DNA from: Thiobius zoothamnicola
GTDB lineage: Bacteria > Pseudomonadota > Gammaproteobacteria > Chromatiales > Chromatiaceae
Length of the DNA stretch: 64,000 nucleotides
Assembly: GCA_963678215.1 (NCBI GenBank)
Contig: OY782758.1
Span: 1,798,001-1,862,000, forward strand
Direction of reading: 5' to 3'
Shown one piece after another: positions 27,782-36,052 of the stretch. The stretch's first letter is position 1, and each line of letters opens with the position of its first letter. The notes under the pieces were generated by a model. It was not told the DNA's origin and made no database searches. It saw only the letters and a list, made by a program, of their open reading frames with translations. Position numbers and translations under genes: made by a program.

Positions 27782-28738
27782 CTATTTAATGTCAATAGTG
27801 ACCTCAAGCTCACCCTGATTGTCTTTCAATGTGCCAATCACATCATTGATTTGCAGGAATAAGCGTCCAGTATTGGGTATGGAGCGGTTCAGGCTGTTAC
27901 CCACTAAGAAAGGTTCGCCATCATTGCTGATACGACCAATCAGGGCGGCGAAACTGCCATTGAAAGGCGTGCCACCCAATGGAATGCCATAGCCATCGGC
28001 ATTTATTTGAATTGTCTCCGGTTTGCCATCTACCTGCCATTTGCCTTTGGTTGTGATGATTAATTGATCACCTGCTTGGATGTCCAAGCCGGTGTCCAGC
28101 CAAGTATCGGTTGCTTTTACGATCAGGGTTTTGCTGATTGGGAATGGATTTTCGCAGGATTGTCTGTAACCCATGCCTGAATAGACATTGCCATATCCAG
28201 CATTGTTTGTTGTTTGTTCCAGCGTAATGGTGGTTTTATTTGATGTGGTAGTAAAGGTGATGATTTCCTTATGCCAGATTTGCTCGGTGACGGAAATGGT
28301 GCTGCTGACATCAAGGGTTTGCAGGATGGTTGAGTTATCCAATATTTCCACTCTTCCTGTATGGGGTCCCTTTCTGTAGTTGTGGTGGGCATGGTAAAAA
28401 ATAAAGTCGTAGGTTTGTCCGGGCGTGGTTGTGATGTCAGTGGTGACTTTTCCGTCCCGGCTGCCGCTGTCAACCATAATGCCGCCTTGGGTTTTCCAGC
28501 GATAAGCGTCCACAGCGACAAAATCGATATTTCCTTCAATGACATGCCATCCGGCAATAGTGTCTGAGGAGGTTCTGTAATATGCGCTGTTGATGTTATT
28601 GGTCCCTTTGGGTATCTCTAAACTGGTGACAGGATTGCCGCAGGATTGTTTGTGATGTGCGGATAATACGTTGCCTGATATGAAATACGCGCAGATTAAA
28701 ATTAAAACGGTGAGATAAAAAGGTTGGATGGGTTTCAT
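27782..28738 (-). CDS. Exported PA-IL-like lectin with DUF642-like N-terminal domain (paralogue 2)
   Basis: A signal peptide at about residues 1-26 (cleavage near VLSA) is followed by a galactose-binding-like domain of the DUF642/choice-of-anchor type (about 30-195): GWHVIEGNIDFVAVDAYRW, DSGSRDGKVTTDITTTPGQ, and YDFIFYHAHHNY. The C-terminal 115 residues are PA-IL-like: WLDTGLDIQAGDQLII, GKWQVDGKPE, ALIGRISNDGEPFLVG, GRLFLQINDV and DNQGELEVTI. It should bind carbohydrates outside the inner membrane. AAGGAA lies eight bases before the ATG. It shares its C-terminal module, but not its N-terminal one, with the gene at 5847. Confidence 0.74.
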   Translation of the reverse strand: MKPIQPFYLTVLILICAYFISGNVLSAHHKQSCGNPVTSLEIPKGTNNINSAYYRTSSDTIAGWHVIEGNIDFVAVDAYRWKTQGGIMVDSGSRDGKVTTDITTTPGQTYDFIFYHAHHNYRKGPHTGRVEILDNSTILQTLDVSSTISVTEQIWHKEIITFTTTSNKTTITLEQTTNNAGYGNVYSGMGYRQSCENPFPISKTLIVKATDTWLDTGLDIQAGDQLIITTKGKWQVDGKPETIQINADGYGIPLGGTPFNGSFAALIGRISNDGEPFLVGNSLNRSIPNTGRLFLQINDVIGTLKDNQGELEVTIDIK

Positions 28739-29080
28739 CTGTAATTCCTTTGATGGAGTGGTTTGGTTCCTGAGTACGGTGGGTTGTTATAAGTGGTTTA
28801 TTCACCTGACATTACGATATTACGCTTTCAATGTCGTTAAGCTAAGCTGTTCGCTTATATCAAAAACTGGGAACGTACTTTCTTTTTACTCGGATTCTTC
28901 TGCGTGTAGGCAGCTTTAGGCTTATTGCTTCCTCACCACCATCCGATAATGAGATTTTTGGGGTCGAATGGTGCAGTAAGTTCGCACCGATTGGTTATTC
29001 CAATTTCTTGAGGGTCAGCTTTAGCCAACTCAATGGAATCGAATGAAGATGGCGTGGTCTAAAATAGCTGTCATTGTGTG
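28739..29080. other. Intergenic region upstream of lectin paralogue 2
   Basis: About 340 bases between the ihfA stop and the lectin start, AT-rich in its lectin-proximal half. Some short frames exist, but none has a ribosome site or family character. The lectin promoter must lie here; I could not single out a convincing -35/-10 pair. Confidence 0.3.
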
Positions 29081-29404
29081 CTATAGGGCTGTTTGGCCAT
29101 CAGGTTGTAGTTGGTCTTGATAATATTCGTCCACGCGTTGCTTAAGTTTTTGGCCGGGACGAAAAGTCACCACGCGCCGTGCGCAAACAGCAATTTCCTC
29201 ACCAGTTCTAGGGTTCCTCCCTGGGCGTTGGTTCTTTTCGCGCAGGTCGAAATTACCGAATCCCGATAATTTGACTTGCCGACCTGATTCTAATGATTGG
29301 CGGATTTCTTCAAAAAACATTTCCACAATGTCTTTTGCTTCGCGCTTATTGAGGCCAATTTTCTCATATAGCTGTTCAGCCATATCTGCTTTAGTCAATG
29401 CCAT
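29081..29404 (-). CDS. ihfA: Integration host factor subunit alpha
   Basis: DNA-bending histone-like protein of 107 residues that pairs with IhfB. The sequence opens MALTKADMAEQLYEKIGL and shows VKLSGFGNFDLREKNQRPGRNPRTGEE, the beta-arm with the intercalating RPGRNP proline, then VVTFRPGQKLK. The CARRVV segment replaces the more common SARRVV. In most gammaproteobacteria this gene follows pheT; here it stands alone downstream of dapC with a gap of 226 bases. Confidence 0.95.
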   Translation of the reverse strand: MALTKADMAEQLYEKIGLNKREAKDIVEMFFEEIRQSLESGRQVKLSGFGNFDLREKNQRPGRNPRTGEEIAVCARRVVTFRPGQKLKQRVDEYYQDQLQPDGQTAL

Positions 29405-29630
29405 ACAATATAAACCGTTAGTGATATATCCAATACTTCGTCAGCTTAATCATGACGGGTTCAGTGTTGCCTGGGGCGTTTCGCGGGAATAGCTTACCCT
29501 ATTGTCAGGCGATGTAACGCCGTTTTTTCGATCCATTTGGGGTGTAAATCATTCACTCCATTTTGATGACGACTCTATAATGAGGCGGCAATGCTGGCAC
29601 CTCAGCCATGACAAGTTAGGTAAAGCACTC

Positions 29631-30818
29631 CTACGCCATAAAATTCACGATTCGCTCGGCTGCTTCCACGCATTCTTGCAATTCAGCGACCAACGCCATC
29701 CGAACATGGCCGGTACCAGGATTTATGCCTTCCACTGAGCGCGATAAATAGCTGCCAGGCAATACGCTGATATGTTGTTGTTGATATAAATCACGCGCGA
29801 ATACCTCATCATTGTAAGGTGTTTTGACCCATAAATAAAAACTGGCCTGGGGCTGTTGCACTGGCAATACGGGCTTGAGTTTGTTAATGACGTGATGAAA
29901 TTTGCGTTGATATTGGTCCCGGTTTTGTTGGACATGGGCTTCATCCCGCCAAGCGGTGATGCTGGCCTGCTGGTGTTGCACTGGCATGGCGCAGCCGTGA
30001 TAAGTACGATAGTGCAAAAACCGGGCTAATATGTCCGCGTCCCCTGCGACAAAGCCTGAACGTAACCCTGGCGCATTGGAACGTTTGGATAAACTGTGAA
30101 ATACCACGCAGCGGCGATAAGCTGTATTGCCCATCGCCGCTGCAGCCTGTAATAGTCCAACTGGTGTTTGTGCTTCGTTGAAATACAATTCGCTATAACA
30201 TTCATCTGAAGCAATGATGAAATCATATTTTTCAGCCAGTTCAATCAATGATTGCAAGGTTTCCAGCGGGATAACCGCCCCGGTGGGATTGCCGGGCGAG
30301 CAGATATAAAGCAACTGGCAGCGTCGCCAGTCCGCTGCCTGGATCGCTGAAAAATCCGGTTGATAATGATTTTCAGCGATACAAGGGGTGAATGCCAGTT
30401 CAGCGCCAGCCAATAAGGCTGCACCTTCATAGATTTGATAAAAAGGGTTTGGCGCTATCACGAGCGGTTGCGTATGGCGCTCAATCACTGCCTGGGCAAA
30501 TGCGAATAGTGCTTCGCGCGTGCCGTTCACGGGCAATATCTGCTTGTCAGGGTCAATACTGTGCAATGGCAATTGGAAACGTTGCGTCAGCCAGTCGGCG
30601 ATTGTTTCACGGAGCGCTGCTATACCTTTCGTTGTCGGATAGTTGCCTAACGCACCCATGTGCTCAATCAGGGCATTGGCGATGAAAGCTGGCGTGGTAT
30701 GTTTGGGTTCACCAATGGATAACGCAATGTGTGGTAGATCCGGCGGTTGGCGATCAGCGAATAAGTTGCGCAGCTTTTCAAAGGGATAGGGATGCAGTTT
30801 TTCCAAATCTTGGTTCAT
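29631..30818 (-). CDS. dapC: Succinyldiaminopimelate transaminase DapC
   Basis: PLP-dependent class I aminotransferase of lysine/peptidoglycan biosynthesis that makes N-succinyl-LL-2,6-diaminoheptanedioate. The 395-residue sequence shows ALSIGEPKH near the start, GNYPTTKGIAALRE, ICSPGNPTGAV, DECYSELYF and the PLP lysine in FHSLSKRSNAPGLRSG. The N-terminal MNQDLEKLHPYPFEKL is typical of DapC rather than other aminotransferases. The catalytic arginine lies in the C-terminal MALVAELQE region. It is a single gene upstream of ihfA. Confidence 0.91.
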   Translation of the reverse strand: MNQDLEKLHPYPFEKLRNLFADRQPPDLPHIALSIGEPKHTTPAFIANALIEHMGALGNYPTTKGIAALRETIADWLTQRFQLPLHSIDPDKQILPVNGTREALFAFAQAVIERHTQPLVIAPNPFYQIYEGAALLAGAELAFTPCIAENHYQPDFSAIQAADWRRCQLLYICSPGNPTGAVIPLETLQSLIELAEKYDFIIASDECYSELYFNEAQTPVGLLQAAAAMGNTAYRRCVVFHSLSKRSNAPGLRSGFVAGDADILARFLHYRTYHGCAMPVQHQQASITAWRDEAHVQQNRDQYQRKFHHVINKLKPVLPVQQPQASFYLWVKTPYNDEVFARDLYQQQHISVLPGSYLSRSVEGINPGTGHVRMALVAELQECVEAAERIVNFMA

Positions 30819-30856
30819 AAGCAGGAAATATCAAGTTTTTTCACCCGCTGATTTTA

Positions 30857-31363
30857 TTAGGGTGAACCAGTCTTTGGCAAAACCGAAGTCATCCAATCCA
30901 AAATACGCATGAAAAATGTCCTGTGATATTTGCGTATATATGCTGCATTCAGTTTGTCTACGAGGACGCCAATACTGTCGGAAATGCCATCCAAGTCGTT
31001 GATAGATTGAGGTTTAAAAGTACTTCGGTCAGCATTCTTCAGAGTAATTTCCTTACGGATATCTGAAACTATTTGTTTGATATCGTTACTATTTTCCAAT
31101 AACCCAAGCTGTTTGATTTGCGGCCAAATCTTACTGATATTACGAGTCAGCTCTCTTTGAGGGTAATCATCATGTTTTGACGCAGTGTGGAAAGCGATAG
31201 CTTTTTTTTCGAGTTCAGCAAGTTGGCTGATGAGTCTGTCAAGTTGATCACGGCGTTCCTTCCGTGTTTCTCGGGCATTATGTTGATGGTTAATGATTAA
31301 CCACCCGATGATGATCAACACCCAAGGAATGGCATTCCACCATTCAAAAACAGCGATTGCCAT
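30857..31363 (-). CDS. Small membrane-anchored coiled-coil protein, third gene of a STAS/HATPase operon
   Basis: A 168-residue protein that I do not recognise. One helix near the N-terminus (NAIPWVLIIIGWLIINH) precedes a charged segment (ARETRKERRDQLDRLISQLAELEKK) likely to form a coiled coil, then a helical cytoplasmic part. A basic segment RKYHRTFFMRILDWM sits near the C-terminus. It begins 16 bases after the stop of the STAS-like gene, so it is part of the same operon. It could anchor the pair at the membrane or act as their effector. No enzyme motif is visible. Confidence 0.6.
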   Translation of the reverse strand: MAIAVFEWWNAIPWVLIIIGWLIINHQHNARETRKERRDQLDRLISQLAELEKKAIAFHTASKHDDYPQRELTRNISKIWPQIKQLGLLENSNDIKQIVSDIRKEITLKNADRSTFKPQSINDLDGISDSIGVLVDKLNAAYIRKYHRTFFMRILDWMTSVLPKTGSP

Positions 31364-31379
31364 GCCGTATTATGTTTTG

Positions 31380-31682
31380 TCAGGTGTTAATGTAGCTGTT
31401 GATTTCTCCTATCAGGCTAGGATCGTCGTTTGATTCAACCTCAACCAACTTTTCTATCTGCTCCCTTGTGTAACCTTGGCGGCGAAGTCCGCCAAAAGCT
31501 TCTTCCAAAAAGGAGGAGCCGTAGCCTCTTGCGCCATCAAGAATGATGTGAACACGTTCGCCAATTTTCAATTCGGGTTCGAGGTAATCCTCACGGAAGG
31601 CTTCTCCGCTGTAAGGCCCGTCTTTGCGTACGCGACCTGCTGGATATCGGGTGAAATCAGTTGCTATGGTAACGGTTTTCAT
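31380..31682 (-). CDS. STAS-like DUF4325 protein
   Basis: A 100-residue protein with the DUF4325 signature: a GPYSGEAFREDYLEPEL element, then GERVHIILDGARGYGSSFLEEAFGGL, which resembles the anti-anti-sigma (STAS) strand-loop-helix including the serine position that kinases phosphorylate in SpoIIAA-type proteins. In many genomes such proteins lie next to a HATPase protein, as here (gap 12 bases). A partner-switching role with the upstream HATPase protein is likely but inferred. No sigma factor gene is in the cassette. Confidence 0.78.
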   Translation of the reverse strand: MKTVTIATDFTRYPAGRVRKDGPYSGEAFREDYLEPELKIGERVHIILDGARGYGSSFLEEAFGGLRRQGYTREQIEKLVEVESNDDPSLIGEINSYINT

Positions 31683-31694
31683 CGGTGTAAGCCT

Positions 31695-32702
31695 TTACAG
31701 ATTAATTGACCAGCAAATCAGAGTGCCCATGATGGAGTCTTTGTAGTCTACTGCGTATATCTGATCATTTGGTTTTGCTTGGTAATATCCCTTATTACTG
31801 TATATCAGCATAGATGACTCGGGAATGTTCTTCAATATACGCACCATCTGTCCCAGACCTTTTCCTCTGTGTGGTTGTTCTGTACGGCTGAGGCTGTCAT
31901 CAATGGCTGCTTTAATGTATTCATGGTCTTGGGAATTGATTCTGGGTTTTTTCATTATTTGCAATAAGTTAGGTCTTTTTTTCGGTAGTGATCGAGGGAT
32001 GCCAATACCCAAATCACAAAACAGGATGCTCAGTTTTCCATCTTTTTTCTGTGAAAACATCCACCATCCTTCTTCTTTGGATCCCACTTTAAGCAGGTCG
32101 TTACGGGTTTCAAGGTAAGCATGCTGGGTCGTATTTGTCATGGCTTCGGTCAGACCGACGTACAGCCCGGTGAGTAGCTCCTCTTCCACTTGACCTTCGT
32201 AATTCCCTAATACAGGTTCATATTGGGAGCCATCAGTATTTGAACCATTGGCAGTATGCCAATGTATGACTTCCTGCAAAGTTGTGGAAACTTTGCCTTT
32301 GTAGTTCAGTAATTGAAGAATTTCTGTTTGCTGGAGTACCTGTTTGATCCGGTTATGATGTGGCAACTTGCATTGGTAAGTTTGCCCTGATGATAAATAT
32401 TTGGCTAAACGGCATAATTCTGCTTTGAAAAGCAACGTTCCATCAGCAGACATTTGCTTAGTCGCTGAAAAATCTATCAAGATGTTTTTTCTCTCTAAAT
32501 GTTTTTGTTTGATTTGGTTAATGAAATTAAGGAGATTAGATCGTGCTTTTTGATCCCTTAGATTGAAAGTCTCAGGGGCTTTTACTCTAGAATAGCTTGG
32601 CGAACCTGATTCTCTTCGTTGTTTCTTGCGGTTCTTTCGCTTGGCTCGTATATGTAATAATCGTTTTTGCCGGATAATTTGGTCTGACGTTATTCGTTTC
32701 AT
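31695..32702 (-). CDS. STAS-like domain fused to a GHKL/HATPase domain (putative switch protein)
   Basis: A 335-residue protein. After a very basic head (residues 1-30, rich in Lys/Arg) comes a segment resembling a STAS fold (about 50-135, NILIDFSATKQMSADGTLLF). The second half is a GHKL ATPase: N box GLTEAMTNTTQHAY (E186, N190, H194), DLGIGIP (D230, the G1 box) and RGKGLGQMV (G2 box), then a closing strand. There is no histidine-phosphotransfer motif, so it resembles RsbW/RsbT-type switch kinases rather than a sensor kinase. It heads the three-gene minus-strand operon. Confidence 0.78.
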   Translation of the reverse strand: MKRITSDQIIRQKRLLHIRAKRKNRKKQRRESGSPSYSRVKAPETFNLRDQKARSNLLNFINQIKQKHLERKNILIDFSATKQMSADGTLLFKAELCRLAKYLSSGQTYQCKLPHHNRIKQVLQQTEILQLLNYKGKVSTTLQEVIHWHTANGSNTDGSQYEPVLGNYEGQVEEELLTGLYVGLTEAMTNTTQHAYLETRNDLLKVGSKEEGWWMFSQKKDGKLSILFCDLGIGIPRSLPKKRPNLLQIMKKPRINSQDHEYIKAAIDDSLSRTEQPHRGKGLGQMVRILKNIPESSMLIYSNKGYYQAKPNDQIYAVDYKDSIMGTLICWSINL

Positions 32703-33004
32703 TTTTCAATTTGCGATGGAGGTATGGCTAGCTTAATAAACGCATCGGAAGTTTGTTCAATTGCCGTAATATTGACAAATGAATTGGTGAACTTGTATAA
32801 CCCACAATAATACTTGAACATAACTACTGACGGTTATGTTTTGGGGCCTGGTAGGATATTGTTGGTGAAGGGGTAAGTGTGAATCTGGCTGTCTTAAAAT
32901 ATCTTTTTAAGATAAGTCGTTTGTTACCTTGATTATTTCCGTAATTAATCATGTTGTTTTAGTTCGCTGAGATTTGAAAGTTTATAATTAGAGGGCATAT
33001 TAAA
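32703..33004. other. AT-rich divergent intergenic region
   Basis: About 300 bases between the STAS/HATPase operon and the superoxide-reductase-like gene. It is AT-rich and contains a short hairpin TATCTT-TTT-AAGATA (32900-32914). Both promoters must lie here. I see no gene. Confidence 0.35.
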
Positions 33005-33415
33005 GTGAGCAGAAGAAATTTTATCAAGCTGTCTTTGTTAGGGGTTACTGGTGCTATTATCGCGCCGACTGATGTTCTGGCCTCCATGACGTCCAGTATG
33101 GCGGGTGGCGTTTACTACACGAGAGAAGCTCCCGGTCGCTGGCATAAAAAAGTGGCGGCGCATTTACCCATCATTGAGGTGTCAGGGCGCAGCGTGCAGA
33201 CAATCACCCCTCATGAGATGAAAGGATATGAACATTACATTGTTAAACATGTTTTGCTGGATCATGAGTTCAGGTTTATTGCCGAAAATATGTTCGACCC
33301 GATGAAAGATCAGGCGGCGGTTTCTGCGTTTAATTTGGGTGGATATCGTGGCCGTATTCATGTTCTCAGCTTGTGCAATAAGCATGATAATTGGTTAAGC
33401 GTTGCTGAGGTTTAG
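33005..33415 (+). CDS. Tat-exported superoxide reductase-like (desulfoferrodoxin family) protein
   Basis: Starts with GTG and MSRRNFIKLSLLGVTGA, a twin-arginine export signal, so the 136-residue product is folded before export to the periplasm. The body matches the active-site domain of neelaredoxin/desulfoferrodoxin: HEMKGYEHYIVKH supplies histidines and VLSLCNKHDNW supplies the Cys and His of the Fe(His)4(Cys) centre. That site reduces superoxide in the known family. The usual lysine loop (EKH) is not evident, so activity is uncertain. It lies 28 bases upstream of a GNAT-family gene. Confidence 0.68.
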   Translation: MSRRNFIKLSLLGVTGAIIAPTDVLASMTSSMAGGVYYTREAPGRWHKKVAAHLPIIEVSGRSVQTITPHEMKGYEHYIVKHVLLDHEFRFIAENMFDPMKDQAAVSAFNLGGYRGRIHVLSLCNKHDNWLSVAEV

Positions 33416-33443
33416 TGGTTTGTGGTCCACGCATGAGGCAGTG

Positions 33444-33980
33444 ATGGACCTGGCGGTATTTAATCCCAAAGATCGTGATGAAGTGGAAACCTTGTTCAAA
33501 AAGGTTTTTACCGATTCTGCCGGGCAATCAGAAGGTTTGCTGACAAGCAAGCTTGCCCATGATCTGATGGAATATACGGCTTCCGAAGATCTTTACGGAT
33601 TCGTCGCCATGCAGGCAGGGCGGATCGTCGGCGGTATATTTTTTAGCCGGTTGACATTTGACAGCAAAATTAACGCTTTTATTTTATCCCCGGTCGCCGT
33701 ACAAACAGACTGTCAAAATCAGGGGATTGGTCAGAAATTGATTTGTTTCGGGATAAATCATCTGAAAAATGACGGTGTTGAGCGGATTTTCACTTATGGT
33801 GATCCAAACTTTTACCGAAAAGTTGGATTTGAAGCGATTTCAACCGATATCGCAAAACCGCCTCTGGCGTTGACATATCCCATCGGTTGGCTTTGTCAGT
33901 CACTGACTGGTGATGAAATTGAATCTATCGTCGGAGAGTCGCATTGTGTTGCGGCACTCAATCACCCTGAGTATTGGTGA
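33444..33980 (+). CDS. GNAT family N-acetyltransferase
   Basis: A 178-residue acetyltransferase. The acetyl-CoA binding core is seen as LSPVAVQTDCQNQGIGQKLI (Q/RxxGxG type), followed by GVERIFTYGDPNFYRKVGFEAIS, typical of the YhbS-like subgroup. Acceptor unknown. I start at ATG 33444 (MDLAVF), with GAGG eight bases upstream; the frame runs up to 33402 inside the preceding gene. Same strand as the superoxide-reductase-like gene, so possibly cotranscribed. Confidence 0.85.
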   Translation: MDLAVFNPKDRDEVETLFKKVFTDSAGQSEGLLTSKLAHDLMEYTASEDLYGFVAMQAGRIVGGIFFSRLTFDSKINAFILSPVAVQTDCQNQGIGQKLICFGINHLKNDGVERIFTYGDPNFYRKVGFEAISTDIAKPPLALTYPIGWLCQSLTGDEIESIVGESHCVAALNHPEYW

Positions 33981-34019
33981 TCAGGGTTGCTGAAGGCGGA
34001 CAATGGCATGAGGTGATGA

Positions 34020-34454
34020 ATGATGGATTATTTGAATCAGTTCCATGGTAATTTCAAGTCTGCCATGCAATGGTCTCATCTGGATGATTTATGGCATGTT
34101 TTGCGTGAGGAGTCCAGTGATTGGTATGTCTATGCGATCGGGGAAACAGTGCCGATAAGTCCGCTAAAAGCCGATTTGTTCATGTGCTTTCTGGATGAGA
34201 TGCAGCAATTGCTTCGCACAGAACATGGTGAGTCCTACTGCGGTATTGTGTACGCAGATAATCTGGTCTCGCCGCAAATGATTAAAATCTATGATCCCAA
34301 TAACCTCGGCGTATCATGCGGCTACAGCGAAAACCCACCTTTACCGGGTTGGGTGATTAGCCGCACTGCACCAGTCAATTTGTCTGTGCTCCAGAAACCG
34401 CCTAAAAACCGCCAACGGTGGTGGCGCAAGTTGTTTACCCACCACAATCATTAG
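34020..34454 (+). CDS. Hypothetical protein (144 aa)
   Basis: Acidic soluble protein that I do not recognise. It has no signal peptide or membrane helix. Notable stretches are DWYVYAIGETVPISPLKAD, ESYCGIVYADN and a Pro/Arg/Trp-rich end KPPKNRQRWWRKLF. GAGG lies about five bases before the first ATG; a second ATG follows immediately. It comes about 40 bases after the GNAT gene. Its 3' end overlaps the convergent DUF2927 gene by four bases. Confidence 0.6.
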   Translation: MMDYLNQFHGNFKSAMQWSHLDDLWHVLREESSDWYVYAIGETVPISPLKADLFMCFLDEMQQLLRTEHGESYCGIVYADNLVSPQMIKIYDPNNLGVSCGYSENPPLPGWVISRTAPVNLSVLQKPPKNRQRWWRKLFTHHNH

Positions 34455-35263
34455 ATCGTGTCGTCAAGAGGTTGCGCTTCGCCATGCTGGCTCATGAAAA
34501 GACTGGCATGACGGATTAAACCGTTACGTTCCCAAGAGTTGAGGCGTTGGCGTATCCATGGCGCTGCCTCATTAAAGGTCATGCCTGCTTTGATCTCCGG
34601 CGAGTAAAGCAGCTTGAGCAATAAGTAATCCAGCCCAGTCAGCATGTCATAGTGCGTATAGTCATTAAATACGGTTGGGTGAACCACTTTGGAATCATTG
34701 ATCAGTCCCAGCATTTGAGTCAGTTCTTCCACAATACAGGAAGACAGCTTCCCTAAAGCTTCTGCGCGTTGCACTGGAATGATCACAGTGGCTTGGGTGA
34801 TTTCCGCGCGTTGGTTATAACGGATATGGCCCAGACAGATGCTTTGTTTCAGGTGCTGAGCCGCAGTGGGCGAGATTTCTTGTGATGCAACCTGGATGGC
34901 TTCCAGTTCGTGGGTGAAAAAAATGCGTACGTTGGCGTGCTGGGGCTGTTGCGTTGATTGAATAGGTAATTGCGTGATATCGGTCAGCATTTTCAGGTGT
35001 GATGCTAATAAAGCGTGTTGGTCGCGCATATTTCCGGCGGTGCTGGATACCCATACGCGCAATGGTTCGCGCCATTTTTTAATCACAGGCCGGACGACTT
35101 CGTGCTCACCGCGCAATGCGACATCGTAGAAGCTGTATTCGATATAGTTTTTGTCATGCCAATGAGGCGATTTGTTGATTGCCGCTTGTGAAGACGGATG
35201 CGCGAATAACAGGCTGACGAAGAAGAGCAGAGGCATCAGGATATTGAGCTGTGGTGACAACAT
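34451..35263 (-). CDS. Exported DUF2927 family protein
   Basis: A 270-residue protein with an N-terminal signal peptide (LLFFVSLLFAHPSSQA) and a DUF2927 domain: LRVWVSSTAG, then CIVEELTQMLGLINDS and MLTGLDYLLLKLLYSPEIKAGM. The ExxQxxG-like arrangement recalls zinc-peptidase helices (HExxH type) with the histidines missing, so catalysis is doubtful. GAGGGA sits just before ATG 35263; a longer frame to 35323 has no ribosome site. It stands downstream of ccmAB but 121 bases away; relation to heme export is unknown. Confidence 0.75.
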   Translation of the reverse strand: MLSPQLNILMPLLFFVSLLFAHPSSQAAINKSPHWHDKNYIEYSFYDVALRGEHEVVRPVIKKWREPLRVWVSSTAGNMRDQHALLASHLKMLTDITQLPIQSTQQPQHANVRIFFTHELEAIQVASQEISPTAAQHLKQSICLGHIRYNQRAEITQATVIIPVQRAEALGKLSSCIVEELTQMLGLINDSKVVHPTVFNDYTHYDMLTGLDYLLLKLLYSPEIKAGMTFNEAAPWIRQRLNSWERNGLIRHASLFMSQHGEAQPLDDTI

Positions 35264-35383
35264 CGTTCCCTCATGAAAAGGCGGTGATGTCTGGACTTTA
35301 TTACAGCTTCCCAGCGTCGGCAATCAGCTTCTTTTTTACATTAATTTCTAATATTATCAGTGAGTTAAATACTAACCCTGATT

Positions 35384-36052
35384 TCAATCACTGACGATAC
35401 GTAAGGCGGCGGCGGTGGCGAATGGGGTGGCTATCAACGCGACCAATAACATTGCGCCTAGCATGGATAAGTGGGCCATGCCTCCCAAACCGGAGGCTGT
35501 GGCTTCAATCGCCCCGGCACCAAAAATCAATACCGGTATATAGAGCGGTAACACCAGTAGTGCCAGTAAAACCCCGCCGCTGTGCAATCCCAGTGTTAAT
35601 GCGGCTCCGATTGCCCCTAACAGACTGAGTATTGGAGTGCCTAACATCAACGCATAAATCATGATTAGCAGTACGTCGTTGGATAAGGCGTATTGCAGCC
35701 CGAGTATGGGGGAAACGATGGCGAGCGGCAGCCCAGTGATTAACCAATGCGCAATGACTTTACCAAGCACTAAAAGCGACAAGGGCTGAGGTGACAGGAT
35801 AATGTGCTCAAGACTGCCATCCTGATAGTCAGCCTCAAATAATTGGCTCAGCGCCAGCATGGAGGCCAATAAAGCGCCAACCCAAACAACGCCAGGAGCG
35901 ATCAAGCGCAGTGTCGAGATTTCCGGGCCTATGGCTAAAGGGAACAGGCTCACCACAATGATGAAAAACAATAACGTGGTCAGAATGTTTGTTCGTCTTC
36001 TCATCGCAATGATGAGATCCCGTCGAATGATCCAGAATAAGGCGTTAAGCAT
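35384..36052 (-). CDS. ccmB: Heme exporter membrane subunit CcmB
   Basis: Permease of the CcmABC transporter, which releases heme-loaded CcmE during cytochrome c maturation (System I). The 222 residues contain six helices; typical segments are LFEADYQDGSLEHIILSPQP and VLGKVIAHWLITGLPLAIVSP, and the C-terminal LSMLGAMLLVALIATPFATA. The start overlaps ccmA by eight bases, so the two are coupled. ccmC and the rest of the ccm genes are not downstream. Confidence 0.95.
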   Translation of the reverse strand: MLNALFWIIRRDLIIAMRRRTNILTTLLFFIIVVSLFPLAIGPEISTLRLIAPGVVWVGALLASMLALSQLFEADYQDGSLEHIILSPQPLSLLVLGKVIAHWLITGLPLAIVSPILGLQYALSNDVLLIMIYALMLGTPILSLLGAIGAALTLGLHSGGVLLALLVLPLYIPVLIFGAGAIEATASGLGGMAHLSMLGAMLLVALIATPFATAAALRIVSD

